Shown: piece after piece, positions 1-7,978 of the stretch
How the letters are laid out: each line of letters starts with the position of its first letter
How positions within the stretch are numbered: position 1 is the first letter of the stretch
Assembly: GCF_004297405.1 (NCBI RefSeq)
Contig: NZ_SCVC01000039.1
Coordinates: forward strand, 62,001 to 126,000
DNA from: Reyranella sp.
Lineage (GTDB): Bacteria > Pseudomonadota > Alphaproteobacteria > Reyranellales > Reyranellaceae
DNA: 64,000 bases
Direction: 5' to 3'
Position numbers and translations under genes: made by a program
The notes under the pieces: generated by a model
Seen by the model: the letters and a program-made list of their open reading frames with translations, nothing else
Database searches by the model: none
What the model was told of the DNA's origin: nothing

Positions 1-572
1 ATGCGGCCGTGGATGCCCCAGGCATTGTCGAGCACGCGATGCATCATGCAGTGATTCTCGTCGTCGACCGGCCACGCGAATTCGCGTCCGACCAGATAGT
101 GCGAGATATCCGCTGTCAGCCGCAGATCGGGAAAACAGTCGAGAAGCTGCAGCATGAAGAACAGATCGGTCGTCATGCGATCGCGATGGGTCTCGACATG
201 GACCGCCACGCCCGACTGTTCGCTCAGTCGCCGCCAACCTTCCAGCAACGGGATGCAGTCCTCGAGCCGACGCGGCCGCACGTTCGGCTGCAGGTTGACG
301 TGGTCGGCGCCCAACCGTGCCACCAGCTCGAGGACAGGTTTGAGATCGTCGACGCAGGTCGGATAGCACTGCGCCTGCCAGATCATGTCGTGCGCGCGCA
401 GGAAGCCGGTCACCTCGGTGGCGAACTCCGGATCGATGAAGCGAACGCCGGCTCCATCGAAGCCGGCGTCGCGGATCATTTCGAGCTGCGTCTGCAGCGG
501 CCACTCGTCGGCGTCTGCGCGACGCCGCTCCATGGCCCAGAGTGACTGCAGAACGCGAAGCTGCTGCGCCAC
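1..572 (-). CDS. Sugar phosphate isomerase/epimerase family protein, 3' end outside window
   Basis: An open minus-strand frame runs without a stop from a GTG at 572 off the left edge (190 codons visible). It resembles the AP-endonuclease-2 TIM-barrel family: an early QLEMIRDAGFDGAG segment, then HVNLQP, VAVHVETHRDR and LTADISHYLVG, whose Glu and His/Asp positions match metal ligands of xylose-isomerase-like epimerases. The GTG lies 3 bases after the TGA of the MFS gene, so the two are probably co-transcribed and coupled; an ATG at 533 is an alternative start. With the MFS and PhyH genes it probably acts on a sugar or polyol derivative. The exact reaction cannot be told. Confidence 0.75.
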   Translation of the reverse strand, partial: MAQQLRVLQSLWAMERRRADADEWPLQTQLEMIRDAGFDGAGVRFIDPEFATEVTGFLRAHDMIWQAQCYPTCVDDLKPVLELVARLGADHVNLQPNVRPRRLEDCIPLLEGWRRLSEQSGVAVHVETHRDRMTTDLFFMLQLLDCFPDLRLTADISHYLVGREFAWPVDDENHCMMHRVLDNAWGIHGR

Positions 573-575
573 GGA

Positions 576-1922
576 TCAGGCTCGCGCTGGCTGTGCCGAT
601 GCCGATAGAGGCTGCTGCGAGTTGTCGTCGGCGATGTTCTCCTCGTAGGTCTCGGGGCCGGCCCAGATGGCCCAGGTGGTGAGCAGCGAGAGCACGATCA
701 CGTAGATCGACACCGGCCACCAGGAGCCGCTGGCCCACGCTACCAACGCCGTCGCGAGGAACGGTGCCGGGCCACCGGCCAGCAACGATCCCAACTCGCG
801 GGCGAAGGCGAAGCCCGCGAAGCGTCGCTGCGGCGGGAAGAGCTCGGCGAAGTAGGAGGCCTGCGGCCCGAACATCGCCGCCGTCACCACGGCGCGCGCG
901 AGGATGAAGGCGAGCGCGATGTAGATCCACTCCTTGGTCTCGACCAGCCAGAAGAACGGGAAGGCGAGGGCCACGCCGGCCAAGGCGCCGAACATATAGA
1001 CGGGTCGGCGTCCGATCCGATCCGAGAGGGCCGCGAAGCCCAGGATTGTGAACAGCTCGACGATGAAGGCGACCATGAGGGCACTCAGGGCATCGGCGCG
1101 GGGGACGCCCAGGCTGATGACGTAGCTCAACCCCCAGACCGGGAAGAGGTAACCCAGGCCGTTCTCCGCAAGGCGGGCGCCGAGCACGACCATGAAGTTG
1201 CGTGGATGCTTGCGCAGCGCTGCCATCGCCGGATTGGCTTCGACCTTTTTCCGGGCGACCACGGCCTCGGTGTACACCGGGGTCTCGCTGACACGCAGAC
1301 GGACATAGATGCCGACGGCGATCAGCAGGACGCTCGCGAGGAACGGCACTCGCCAGCCCCACGCCATCAGCTCCTCGCGTGGCAGCATGGTCACGAGCGC
1401 GAAGGCGCCGGCGGCCATCAGGTTGCCGACCGAAACGCCGAGCGGTGCGAAGCCGCCCCAGAAACCGCGATGCTTCGGTGGCGCATTCTCCACCAGGTAG
1501 ATCACCGCGCCGCCATACTCGGCGCCGGCGCCCAGCCCTTGCACCACGCGTAGCGCGACGAGGAGGATCGGCGCCCAGTAGCCTATCTGTGCATAGGTCG
1601 GCAGGAGGCCGATGAGTGTGGTGCCGATGCCGATCATCAGCAGAGTGATCACCAGAACCGGCTTGCGGCCATAGCGGTCGCCCATGATGCCGAAGATGAT
1701 GCCGCCCAGCGGCCGGACGACGAAGCCGACGCCGAAGGTCAGGAAGGCTAGCAGCGTGCCGACAAGCGGATCGCTCTTCGGAAAGAAGAGTTCGCCGAAG
1801 ACCAGCGCGGCAGCCGTGCCGTAGAGAAAGAAATCATACCATTCGAGCGCCGAGCCGACGCTGGCGGCAATGATCACACGCACCGGCATCTTCTTGCCGG
1901 CGTCCTTGGTCGTCGTAGTCAT
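576..1922 (-). CDS. MFS transporter, metabolite:H+ symporter (MHS) type
   Basis: This 448-residue inner-membrane protein has about 12 hydrophobic segments. MHS-family signatures are visible: ALEWYDFFLYGTAA at the start of the first segment, GDRYGRKPVL between segments 2 and 3, and RVVQGLGAGAEYGGA in segment 4. The family imports organic acids and zwitterions such as shikimate, proline/betaine or alpha-ketoglutarate with protons. The ATG is preceded by GAGGAAAC. It lies 65 bases after the PhyH gene and 3 bases before the epimerase, so it is probably the importer of the substrate catabolised by that unit. The substrate is not known. Confidence 0.88.
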   Translation of the reverse strand: MTTTTKDAGKKMPVRVIIAASVGSALEWYDFFLYGTAAALVFGELFFPKSDPLVGTLLAFLTFGVGFVVRPLGGIIFGIMGDRYGRKPVLVITLLMIGIGTTLIGLLPTYAQIGYWAPILLVALRVVQGLGAGAEYGGAVIYLVENAPPKHRGFWGGFAPLGVSVGNLMAAGAFALVTMLPREELMAWGWRVPFLASVLLIAVGIYVRLRVSETPVYTEAVVARKKVEANPAMAALRKHPRNFMVVLGARLAENGLGYLFPVWGLSYVISLGVPRADALSALMVAFIVELFTILGFAALSDRIGRRPVYMFGALAGVALAFPFFWLVETKEWIYIALAFILARAVVTAAMFGPQASYFAELFPPQRRFAGFAFARELGSLLAGGPAPFLATALVAWASGSWWPVSIYVIVLSLLTTWAIWAGPETYEENIADDNSQQPLSASAQPARA

Positions 1923-1987
1923 GGTGTTTCCTCACGAGATTGTTCTTTTTGAAGCGGCCGGCATTCCTTGCCGGTCTCGTTCGCCAG

Positions 1988-2857
1988 CTAAGCGGCGCGA
2001 TTGAAGTAGGATTTCGTCGCGATGGATTGCGTCTCGTAGATCGATCCGCTGCGCAGTGGCGGCGGCAGGGGAATACGCACCGGTGCTGCCGTCAGGCGTG
2101 GCTCTATGACCGAACCGCCGGCCAGCAGGCGGCTGTCGAACTCGTCGAAATCCTTCACGCCCATCAGTGGCCAGGCATCGCTCGCGGCGACTTCGTAGAG
2201 CAACAGGTTGCGCGGACGGTCCGACGTGTTGAGCGCCGATCCGTGCAGCGCGCGGACATGGTGGAACGACATGCTGCCGGCGCTGCCCATGCAAGGGATG
2301 GCGCGATCGATCTCCGCGCGAATCTCGTCAGGATCGATCAGGCCGGCGAAGCGGCCATCCGCGCCGTGATGGCTCCATACCGGACCAGTGTGCGTGTTCG
2401 GCGACACCAGCATGGGGCCGTTGGAGAGGTCGGTGTCGTCGAGCAAGACGCCGATCGCCAGCACGTCGTCGTTGGTGTGCGGATAGAAAGCCCAGTCCTG
2501 ATGCCACTCGACGGGCGAGCCGTAATGCGCCGATTTCATGTTGAGCTTCGACCCGTGCAGGCGCAGCCCCGGCCCGAGCAGGGCCTTCAGGATGGCGATC
2601 ACCTCCGGGCTGCGCACGACCTCGTCGAACACGGCGTGCACTTTGTGCGGCGCCTTGATCCGCCGCACGCGCGGGCTGGCCGGGGTGTGGCCGGGTTCGA
2701 GATCGTAAATGTCGGTATGTTCGGTGGTGCCGGCGGCTCCGGCCACTAGTTCGGCTACGACCTGGCGCATGCGGGCCAGGGTCGGGCTGTCGAGGACATC
2801 CGGCACGACGATGACACCGTCCTGCTTGTAGGCTTGGACTTCCCGCTCACCGATCAT
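1988..2857 (-). CDS. Phytanoyl-CoA dioxygenase (PhyH) family protein
   Basis: This 289-residue protein is a predicted cytoplasmic Fe(II)/2-oxoglutarate-dependent oxygenase. The HxD motif is at His119-Gln-Asp121 (EWHQDWAFYPH). The distal His is near residue 205 (RALHG), followed by Arg residues (SDRPR) that would bind 2-oxoglutarate. I chose the ATG at 2857 because CAGGAGGG lies just upstream; a longer frame to 2998 would run across the LacI operator and the divergent gene. It is the first gene of a unit with the MFS transporter and the epimerase. The palindrome at 2889-2906 suggests control by the divergent LacI protein. The substrate is unknown. Confidence 0.85.
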   Translation of the reverse strand: MIGEREVQAYKQDGVIVVPDVLDSPTLARMRQVVAELVAGAAGTTEHTDIYDLEPGHTPASPRVRRIKAPHKVHAVFDEVVRSPEVIAILKALLGPGLRLHGSKLNMKSAHYGSPVEWHQDWAFYPHTNDDVLAIGVLLDDTDLSNGPMLVSPNTHTGPVWSHHGADGRFAGLIDPDEIRAEIDRAIPCMGSAGSMSFHHVRALHGSALNTSDRPRNLLLYEVAASDAWPLMGVKDFDEFDSRLLAGGSVIEPRLTAAPVRIPLPPPLRSGSIYETQSIATKSYFNRAA

Positions 2858-2888
2858 GGTTTCCCTCCTGGGGTTTCTTGATTGCGGA

Positions 2889-2906
2889 AATGATAGCGCT
2901 ATCATT
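2889..2906. promoter_or_regulatory. Perfect 18-bp palindromic LacI-type operator
   Basis: AATGATAGCGCTATCATT is an exact inverted repeat with a central CG, as in LacI/GalR operators. It lies between the divergent PhyH gene (start 2857) and the LacI gene (start about 2953), where one bound dimer could control both. Confidence 0.8.
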
Positions 2907-2952
2907 CTCGGCCGAGCTATCCCTTTCTTGCAGACCACCTGCGCTAGGAGAT

Positions 2953-3972
2953 ATGCCGGTGGGCATGGAAAACGGGCCGTCGGACCCTCTGAAACCACCG
3001 GTGCCGACGCTGATGGCCGTCGCCAGAATGGCGGGGGTGTCGCCGATCACGGTCAGCCGGGTCGTGCGCCGGCCGGACATTGTGTCCAGCGGGACGCGGC
3101 TTCGCGTCGAAGACGCTATCCGCAAACTGGGCTATGTCCCGAACATGGTGGCCGGCTCGCTGGCCAGCGCCCGCACCAAATCGGTCGGCGTGCTTGTTCC
3201 GACCATCGCCAATTCGATCTTCGCCGACACGGTGCAGGGCCTGTCCGACGTCCTCGAGCCGCTGGGGTTCTCCGTCATCCTGGCGCAGTCCGGCTACGAC
3301 CATCAGCGCGAGGAGCGGATGTTGGCGGCGCTGCTGTCACGGCGGCCTGAAGCGATCATCATGGTCGGCGCGCCAGTCACCGCCGAGGGCGCCGAGATGC
3401 TGCGGCGGGCGCGCATTCCCGTGGTCGAGACCTGGGAACTGCCGGCGGCGCCCGTCGATGCGGCCGTGGGTTTCGACAATCACGATGCTGGCGTGGTCGT
3501 GGGCCGTCATTTCGCCAAAGCCGGCCGACGCCGGCTGGCCTTCGTCGGTGGCGATGATCGCCGCGCGACGCAACGGTGGCATGGTTTCGTCGAGGCCGCG
3601 CGCGAGGCCGGGCTCACCGAGCCGCGGCGCGTGCTGATCGAGTGGCAGTCCGGTGCTGGCGCGGGAGCGGCGCTCCTCGCCACGGCGCCCGACGCCGATG
3701 CCGTCTTCGCGGCCAACGATGCCTATGCCATTGGCCTGCTGTCGGCTCTTCGGCGCGCTGGCCGGCTCGATGTTGAGCCCGGAACGGTGCCACCGATTGC
3801 AGTGGTCGGCCTGGGCGATCTCGAGATGGGCCGATTGTTCTCGCCGACGGTCAGCACGATCCGCATCGACGGCGCAGCCATAGGCCGGGCCGCCGCCGAA
3901 CTGGCGCTCGATCCGACCAAGCCACGCCGTGTCGATCTGGGCTTCGAACTTGTCTTGAGAGAGAGCGGTTGA
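2953..3972 (+). CDS. LacI family transcriptional regulator
   Basis: This protein of about 339 residues has an N-terminal LacI helix-turn-helix (LMAVARMAGVSPITVSRVVR, then a hinge RLRVEDAIRKLGYVPN). A periplasmic-binding-protein-like effector domain follows (SVGVLVPTIANSIFADTVQ; FAANDAYAIGLLSAL). An in-frame ATG at 2878 would put the palindromic operator inside the coding region, so I prefer ATG 2953, preceded by AGGAG, or ATG 2965. It is divergent from the PhyH/MFS/epimerase unit and probably represses it, and itself, until a pathway sugar or acid binds. Confidence 0.9.
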   Translation: MPVGMENGPSDPLKPPVPTLMAVARMAGVSPITVSRVVRRPDIVSSGTRLRVEDAIRKLGYVPNMVAGSLASARTKSVGVLVPTIANSIFADTVQGLSDVLEPLGFSVILAQSGYDHQREERMLAALLSRRPEAIIMVGAPVTAEGAEMLRRARIPVVETWELPAAPVDAAVGFDNHDAGVVVGRHFAKAGRRRLAFVGGDDRRATQRWHGFVEAAREAGLTEPRRVLIEWQSGAGAGAALLATAPDADAVFAANDAYAIGLLSALRRAGRLDVEPGTVPPIAVVGLGDLEMGRLFSPTVSTIRIDGAAIGRAAAELALDPTKPRRVDLGFELVLRESG

Positions 3973-4021
3973 AGCGGGCCGACGTCGCGTCGATCCCGCT
4001 CAGCCGCTTACGCCGGACTAA

Positions 4022-4558
4022 TCACTTCGGTGCCAGTACCATGATCATCTGCCGGCCTTCCATGCGCGGCATCGATTCGATCTTGGTCAACGGATCCATC
4101 TCGCCGCGGACGCGGTTCAGGACCTGCAGGCCGAGTTCGGAATGCACCATCTCGCGGCCACGGAAGCGCAGGGTGACCTTCACCTTGTCGCCTTCCTCAA
4201 TGAACCGCTTCATCGCGCGCATCTTCACTTCGTAATCATGCTCGTCGATGTTCGGGCGCATCTTGATCTCTTTGACCTCGATGACCTTCTGATGCTTGCG
4301 CGCTTCGTGGGCCTTCTTCTGGGCCTCGTACTTGTACTTGCCGTAGTCTGAGATCTTGGCGACTGGGGGCACCGCATTGGGCGAAATCTCGATCAAATCG
4401 AGACTGGCTTCTTCGGCCATTTCAATCGCTTCGCGGGTGTTGAGGACGCCGACCATGTCGCCGTTCTCGTCGATCAGTCGCACTTGCGGCGCTCTGATCT
4501 CGCCGTTGACGCGCGGACCCTCACGGGTCGGGGCAGTCTGTTGAGCAGGTCGTGCTAT
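4022..4558 (-). CDS. infC: Translation initiation factor IF-3, probable ATA start
   Basis: IF-3 binds the 30S subunit and checks the start codon and initiator tRNA. The first GTG in frame (4483) would give only 153 residues and cut off a conserved N-terminal stretch. The frame continues upstream through RVNGEIRAPQV to an ATA at 4558, nine bases after AAGGAG (4573-4568), giving 178 residues, the usual length. infC characteristically uses a poor start codon (AUU in E. coli) so that IF-3 represses its own translation. The conserved linker YGKYKYEAQKK and the C-terminal domain (IKMRPNIDEHDYEVK) are present. It follows thrS on the same strand. No rpmI-rplT follows; the next gene downstream is the convergent LacI gene. 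Confidence 0.95.
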   Translation of the reverse strand: MARPAQQTAPTREGPRVNGEIRAPQVRLIDENGDMVGVLNTREAIEMAEEASLDLIEISPNAVPPVAKISDYGKYKYEAQKKAHEARKHQKVIEVKEIKMRPNIDEHDYEVKMRAMKRFIEEGDKVKVTLRFRGREMVHSELGLQVLNRVRGEMDPLTKIESMPRMEGRQMIMVLAPK

Positions 4559-4573
4559 GGCTTCATTCTCCTT
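4556..4573 (-). promoter_or_regulatory. Shine-Dalgarno and ATA initiation site of infC
   Basis: On the minus strand AAGGAG is followed by nine bases and then ATA GCA CGA. An out-of-frame ATG one base after AAGGAG opens a three-codon ORF (Met-Lys-Pro) whose TAG overlaps the ATA. The non-canonical start is the expected signature of IF-3 autoregulation. Confidence 0.75.
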
Positions 4574-4622
4574 TGTCGAAGCCCCCTTCCATCTCGAAAG
4601 TCGGGGCGGGAAGTCGAGTCTT

Positions 4623-4643
4623 GGCCGCCCTAGAAGGGCGGCC
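4623..4643 (-). other. Hairpin at the thrS stop codon, between thrS and infC
   Basis: GGCCGCCCT and AGGGCGGCC form a perfect 9-bp stem around a 3-base loop, containing the thrS stop codon. No T-run follows on the minus strand, so an intrinsic terminator is unlikely. It could be a processing or stability element, or a partial attenuator before infC. Confidence 0.6.
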
Positions 4644-6573
4644 GCGCCTCTACTGAAAGTTTAGTGACGGCGGCCCCGAGTTCAAGGACCTCCTGCTTTT
4701 CCGAGCCCAATCGCCGGATGGCCACCGTGCGGCCGTCCATGTCGCGCCGGCCGACCGCGAGGATCAGCGGCACATGCGCCAGCGAATGTTCGCGGACCTT
4801 GTAGTTGATCTTCTCGTTGCGCAGGTCCGTCTCGACCCGCATGCCGGCGGCGCGCAAGGCCGAGGCGACTTCCTCGGCATAGCCATCGGCATCGTTCACG
4901 ATCGTGACCACCACAGCTTGCGTCGGCGCCAGCCAGAGCGGGAAGCGGCCGGCATAGTTTTCGATCAGGATGCCGATCATGCGTTCGAAGCTGCCGAAGA
5001 TGGCGCGGTGCAGCATGACGGGTCGCTTGCGCGATCCGTCTTCCGCCACGTAGCTGGCATCGAGCCTCTCGGGCAGCACGAAATCGACCTGCAACGTGCC
5101 GCACTGCCAGTCGCGGCCGATCGCATCGCGCAGTACGAACTCCAGTTTCGGGCCGTAGAATGCACCCTCGCCAGGGTTGAGGATGACGTCGAGGCCGGCC
5201 GCCTTCGATGCCGACAGAAGCGCGCCCTCGGCCTGGTCCCACACCGCATCCGAACCGGCGCGCACGGGCGGCCGGTCGGAGAACTTCACGAAGTAGTCCG
5301 TGAAGCCCAGGTCGCGATAGACCTCGTCCAGCAGCTTGCAGAAGCGGATCGTCTCGCTCTCGATCTGCTCCTCGCTGCAGAAGATATGCGCGTCGTCCTG
5401 CGTGAAGTTGCGCACGCGCAGGATGCCGTGCAGCGCGCCCGACGGCTCGAAGCGATGGCATGAGCCCATCTCGGCCATGCGCAGCGGCAGCTCGCGATAG
5501 CTGCGCAAGCCTTGATTGAAGATCTCGACATGGCAGGGGCAGTTCATCGGCTTCAGCGCGAAGATGCGCTTCGTATCGTCGGCGATGAACTCCTTCAGGC
5601 CTTCCTCGTTCTCGCTGAGATACATGTTCTCGCGGAACTTCTCCCAGTGGCCCGACTCTTCCCAGAGCTTGCGGTCGACGAGCTGAGGCGTCTTGACCTC
5701 GACATAGCCGCCGGCTTCGAGCTTGCGTCGCAGATAGCCTTCGAGCGTGCGCCAGAACGTCCAGCCCTTGGGGTGCCAGAACACCATGCCTGCCGCTTCT
5801 TCCTGCTGATGGAAGAGGCTCATCTCGCGGCCGAGCCGGCGATGGTCGCGCTTCTCGGCTTCCTCGATACGCGTCAGGTAGGCCTTGAGATCCTTGTCGG
5901 AGAAGAAGACCGTGCCGTAGACGCGCTGGAGCTGGGCGTTCTTGGCGTCGCCGCGCCAGTAGGCGCCCGACACCTTCGTCAGCTTGAACGCCTTGCCGAG
6001 CTTGCCCGTCGAGGGCAGGTGCGGGCCGAGGCACATGTCGAGCCAGTCGCCCTGCTTGTAGACGGAGATCTCCTCGTCCTTCGGCAGTTCGTCGGCCCAC
6101 TCGGCTTTGAACTTCTCGCCGTGCTGGACGAAGTAGTCCTTGATCTTCGCGCGGTCCCACACTTCGCGCGTGATCGGCAGATCGCGATCGACGATCTCGG
6201 CCATGCGCTGCTCGATCTTGGCAAAGTCTTCGGACGAGAAGGGCTCGGACCGCACGAAGTCGTAGTAGAAGCCGTCCTCCGTGGAGGGGCCGAACGTGAT
6301 CTGCGTACCGGGATAGAGCTCCTGCACTGCCTGCGCTAGCACATGGGCTGCATCGTGGCGCAGCAATTCCAGGGCATCGGGATCGCGTGACGTCACGATG
6401 CCGATCTTGGCGTCGTGATCGACTACGTAACCGAGGTCCTTCATCTGCCCGTCGATGCGCAGCGCCAGGGCCGCCTTGGCAAGGCCCGGACCGATCGAGG
6501 CGGCGATATCGGCGCCGCTGACCGGTTTATCGAACGACCGGACCGAACCGTCCGGCAAGGAAATGTTGATCAT
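4630..6573 (-). CDS. thrS: Threonyl-tRNA synthetase
   Basis: This class II synthetase of about 647 residues charges tRNA-Thr. Regions in order: TGS domain (MINISLPDGSVRSFDKPV), the editing domain with a HDAAHVLAQAVQELYPG segment, the catalytic core with ALKPMNCPCHVEIF (zinc-binding Cys), motif 2 (HRFEPSGALHGILRVRNFTQ) and the C-terminal anticodon-binding domain. I prefer ATG 6573 with GGTGG upstream; a GTG at 6582 adds three residues. infC follows on the same strand. The region upstream carries strong hairpins that could be a leader. Confidence 0.97.
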   Translation of the reverse strand: MINISLPDGSVRSFDKPVSGADIAASIGPGLAKAALALRIDGQMKDLGYVVDHDAKIGIVTSRDPDALELLRHDAAHVLAQAVQELYPGTQITFGPSTEDGFYYDFVRSEPFSSEDFAKIEQRMAEIVDRDLPITREVWDRAKIKDYFVQHGEKFKAEWADELPKDEEISVYKQGDWLDMCLGPHLPSTGKLGKAFKLTKVSGAYWRGDAKNAQLQRVYGTVFFSDKDLKAYLTRIEEAEKRDHRRLGREMSLFHQQEEAAGMVFWHPKGWTFWRTLEGYLRRKLEAGGYVEVKTPQLVDRKLWEESGHWEKFRENMYLSENEEGLKEFIADDTKRIFALKPMNCPCHVEIFNQGLRSYRELPLRMAEMGSCHRFEPSGALHGILRVRNFTQDDAHIFCSEEQIESETIRFCKLLDEVYRDLGFTDYFVKFSDRPPVRAGSDAVWDQAEGALLSASKAAGLDVILNPGEGAFYGPKLEFVLRDAIGRDWQCGTLQVDFVLPERLDASYVAEDGSRKRPVMLHRAIFGSFERMIGILIENYAGRFPLWLAPTQAVVVTIVNDADGYAEEVASALRAAGMRVETDLRNEKINYKVREHSLAHVPLILAVGRRDMDGRTVAIRRLGSEKQEVLELGAAVTKLSVEARPPF

Positions 6574-6613
6574 GGTGTCCACCAGCTAACGAAATTGCGA
6601 ACAAGATACGTCT

Positions 6614-6674
6614 GCCGACGTGAAAACGTCGGCCACAACGGGCCGGGAAGCGGCACGAGTGCCAGCGCCCGGCC
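6614..6674 (-). promoter_or_regulatory. Two strong hairpins upstream of thrS, candidate structured leader
   Basis: At 6614-6633 GCCGACGT and ACGTCGGC form a perfect 8-bp stem with a four-base loop. At 6641-6674 GGCCGGG pairs with CCCGGCC, enclosing a second stem GGCAC/GTGCC. They lie 40-100 bases before the thrS start and after the glycosyltransferase stop. No T-run follows on the minus strand. A regulatory 5' UTR for thrS-infC is an inference. Confidence 0.45.
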
Positions 6675-6785
6675 GAATCAAGTTCGTACGGTGGTGGTGT
6701 TGGCTGGAGCGGTTGAAAACCTGCGTTCCATGCGCTTGGAGATAGGCGGGGGTCCGACCCGAGTCAAGCTAGGTCCTCGGCGGTC

Positions 6786-7919
6786 TCAGGGGATTCGCAG
6801 GCGCTCGTAGAGCGCGAGAAGGCGGGCGTTGGACTGCGCCAGGCTGAACTGGCTGCGCACATGCTCCTGCGCGGCCCGCGCCAGTTCCGCACGCCGCTCG
6901 ATCGACAGCGAAAGCGCGGCTTGCAGCGCATCGGCCAGTGCCGCCGGATCGTTGGGAGGTGCCACCCAGCCAGTGACGCCAATACGCACGGCCTCGGCTG
7001 CCCCGCCGCCATCTTCGGTCACGACGGGCCGGCCCATCGCCTGCGCTTCGATCAGTGTGCGGCTGAAACCCTGGCGAGTGCCGCCTGTCGCTACGACCAC
7101 ATCGGCCAGCATGTAGGCCGCGGGCATGTCGTCGACATAGGGACCGATCTGCACGCGGCCCTGCAGCTCGGCGGCCACGATGGCATTTTCCAGCTCCTTC
7201 TCGAACGGCGTCGATGCGCCGGTCGAGCCCAGGAGCAGACAGAAGACATCGTCGCGGCCCAGCCGCTTGATCGCTTCGATCAGGATCTTCTGACCATTGT
7301 CTTCGGTGAAGCGCGCTGGGCAGAGGACGAGAAGACTGCCGTCGGGCACGCGCAGTTCGCCGGCCAGCCGGATCAACCGGTCAGCGCGCACGATCGCCGG
7401 ATCGAACCGGTCGAAGTTGATGCCGGGCGGGATCGTCTCGAGACGGTCTTCGAGCGCGGGGAAGCGTTGCAGCGCATCGCGCGCGACATGGTCGGACACG
7501 GCGATCACCGCGTCGGCGCGCGACTGGCGCCGCTCGATGAAGCGGCCGGCGAGATCGTGCGCGAGGAACGGGCGATGCAAGGTGGCGATCCACTTGATGC
7601 CGAGGCGTCGCGCGAGGGCGCGGGCGACCCATCCTGTTGCAGGCGAGCGCGCCTGGACGACATCGACCTTTGCTTCGCGCAGGCTCGACGCCAGCTTGCT
7701 GGGCAGGGTCAGCCGGCCCCACACCGCATGCGTGCTGTCGGGCAGTTCGAGATGGCTGGCGCGCAAACGCAGCAGGTCGGGGACCATGGCGCCGCCGGGC
7801 GAGGCGACGACCGCCGAACCGCCGGCGGCAATCACCGCCTGCGCGGCGTCGAGCGTCGCGCGCGCCAGGCCACCGCCGGCCAGCGTGGGAACGATCTGCA
7901 GCAGGGTTGGCGCGGACAC
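6786..7919 (-). CDS. Glycosyltransferase family 4 protein
   Basis: This 377-residue GT-B glycosyltransferase starts with LLQIVPTLAGGGLARATLDAA, which forms the glycine-rich N-terminal strand and loop. The acceptor domain contains KWIATLHRPFLAHD. The C-terminal donor-binding domain has LLVLCPARFTEDNGQ and the family-typical GFSRTLIEAQAMGRPVV, which includes the conserved Glu. Such enzymes add a sugar to lipopolysaccharide core or another surface glycan at the inner face of the membrane. It stands alone and is divergent from an alpha/beta hydrolase. Donor and acceptor are unknown. Confidence 0.88.
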   Translation of the reverse strand: MSAPTLLQIVPTLAGGGLARATLDAAQAVIAAGGSAVVASPGGAMVPDLLRLRASHLELPDSTHAVWGRLTLPSKLASSLREAKVDVVQARSPATGWVARALARRLGIKWIATLHRPFLAHDLAGRFIERRQSRADAVIAVSDHVARDALQRFPALEDRLETIPPGINFDRFDPAIVRADRLIRLAGELRVPDGSLLVLCPARFTEDNGQKILIEAIKRLGRDDVFCLLLGSTGASTPFEKELENAIVAAELQGRVQIGPYVDDMPAAYMLADVVVATGGTRQGFSRTLIEAQAMGRPVVTEDGGGAAEAVRIGVTGWVAPPNDPAALADALQAALSLSIERRAELARAAQEHVRSQFSLAQSNARLLALYERLRIP

Positions 7920-7978
7920 TGTGTTTGCTTAAGCGTAAGAAGAACAGAGGATCGTGCAGGTAACACGGGAGCCGGTGC

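Noticed and set aside
3970..4021. Inverted repeat AGCGGG...CCCGCT between the LacI gene and infC
   Set aside because: Six-base arms with a long loop and no T-run; could arise by chance at this GC content.
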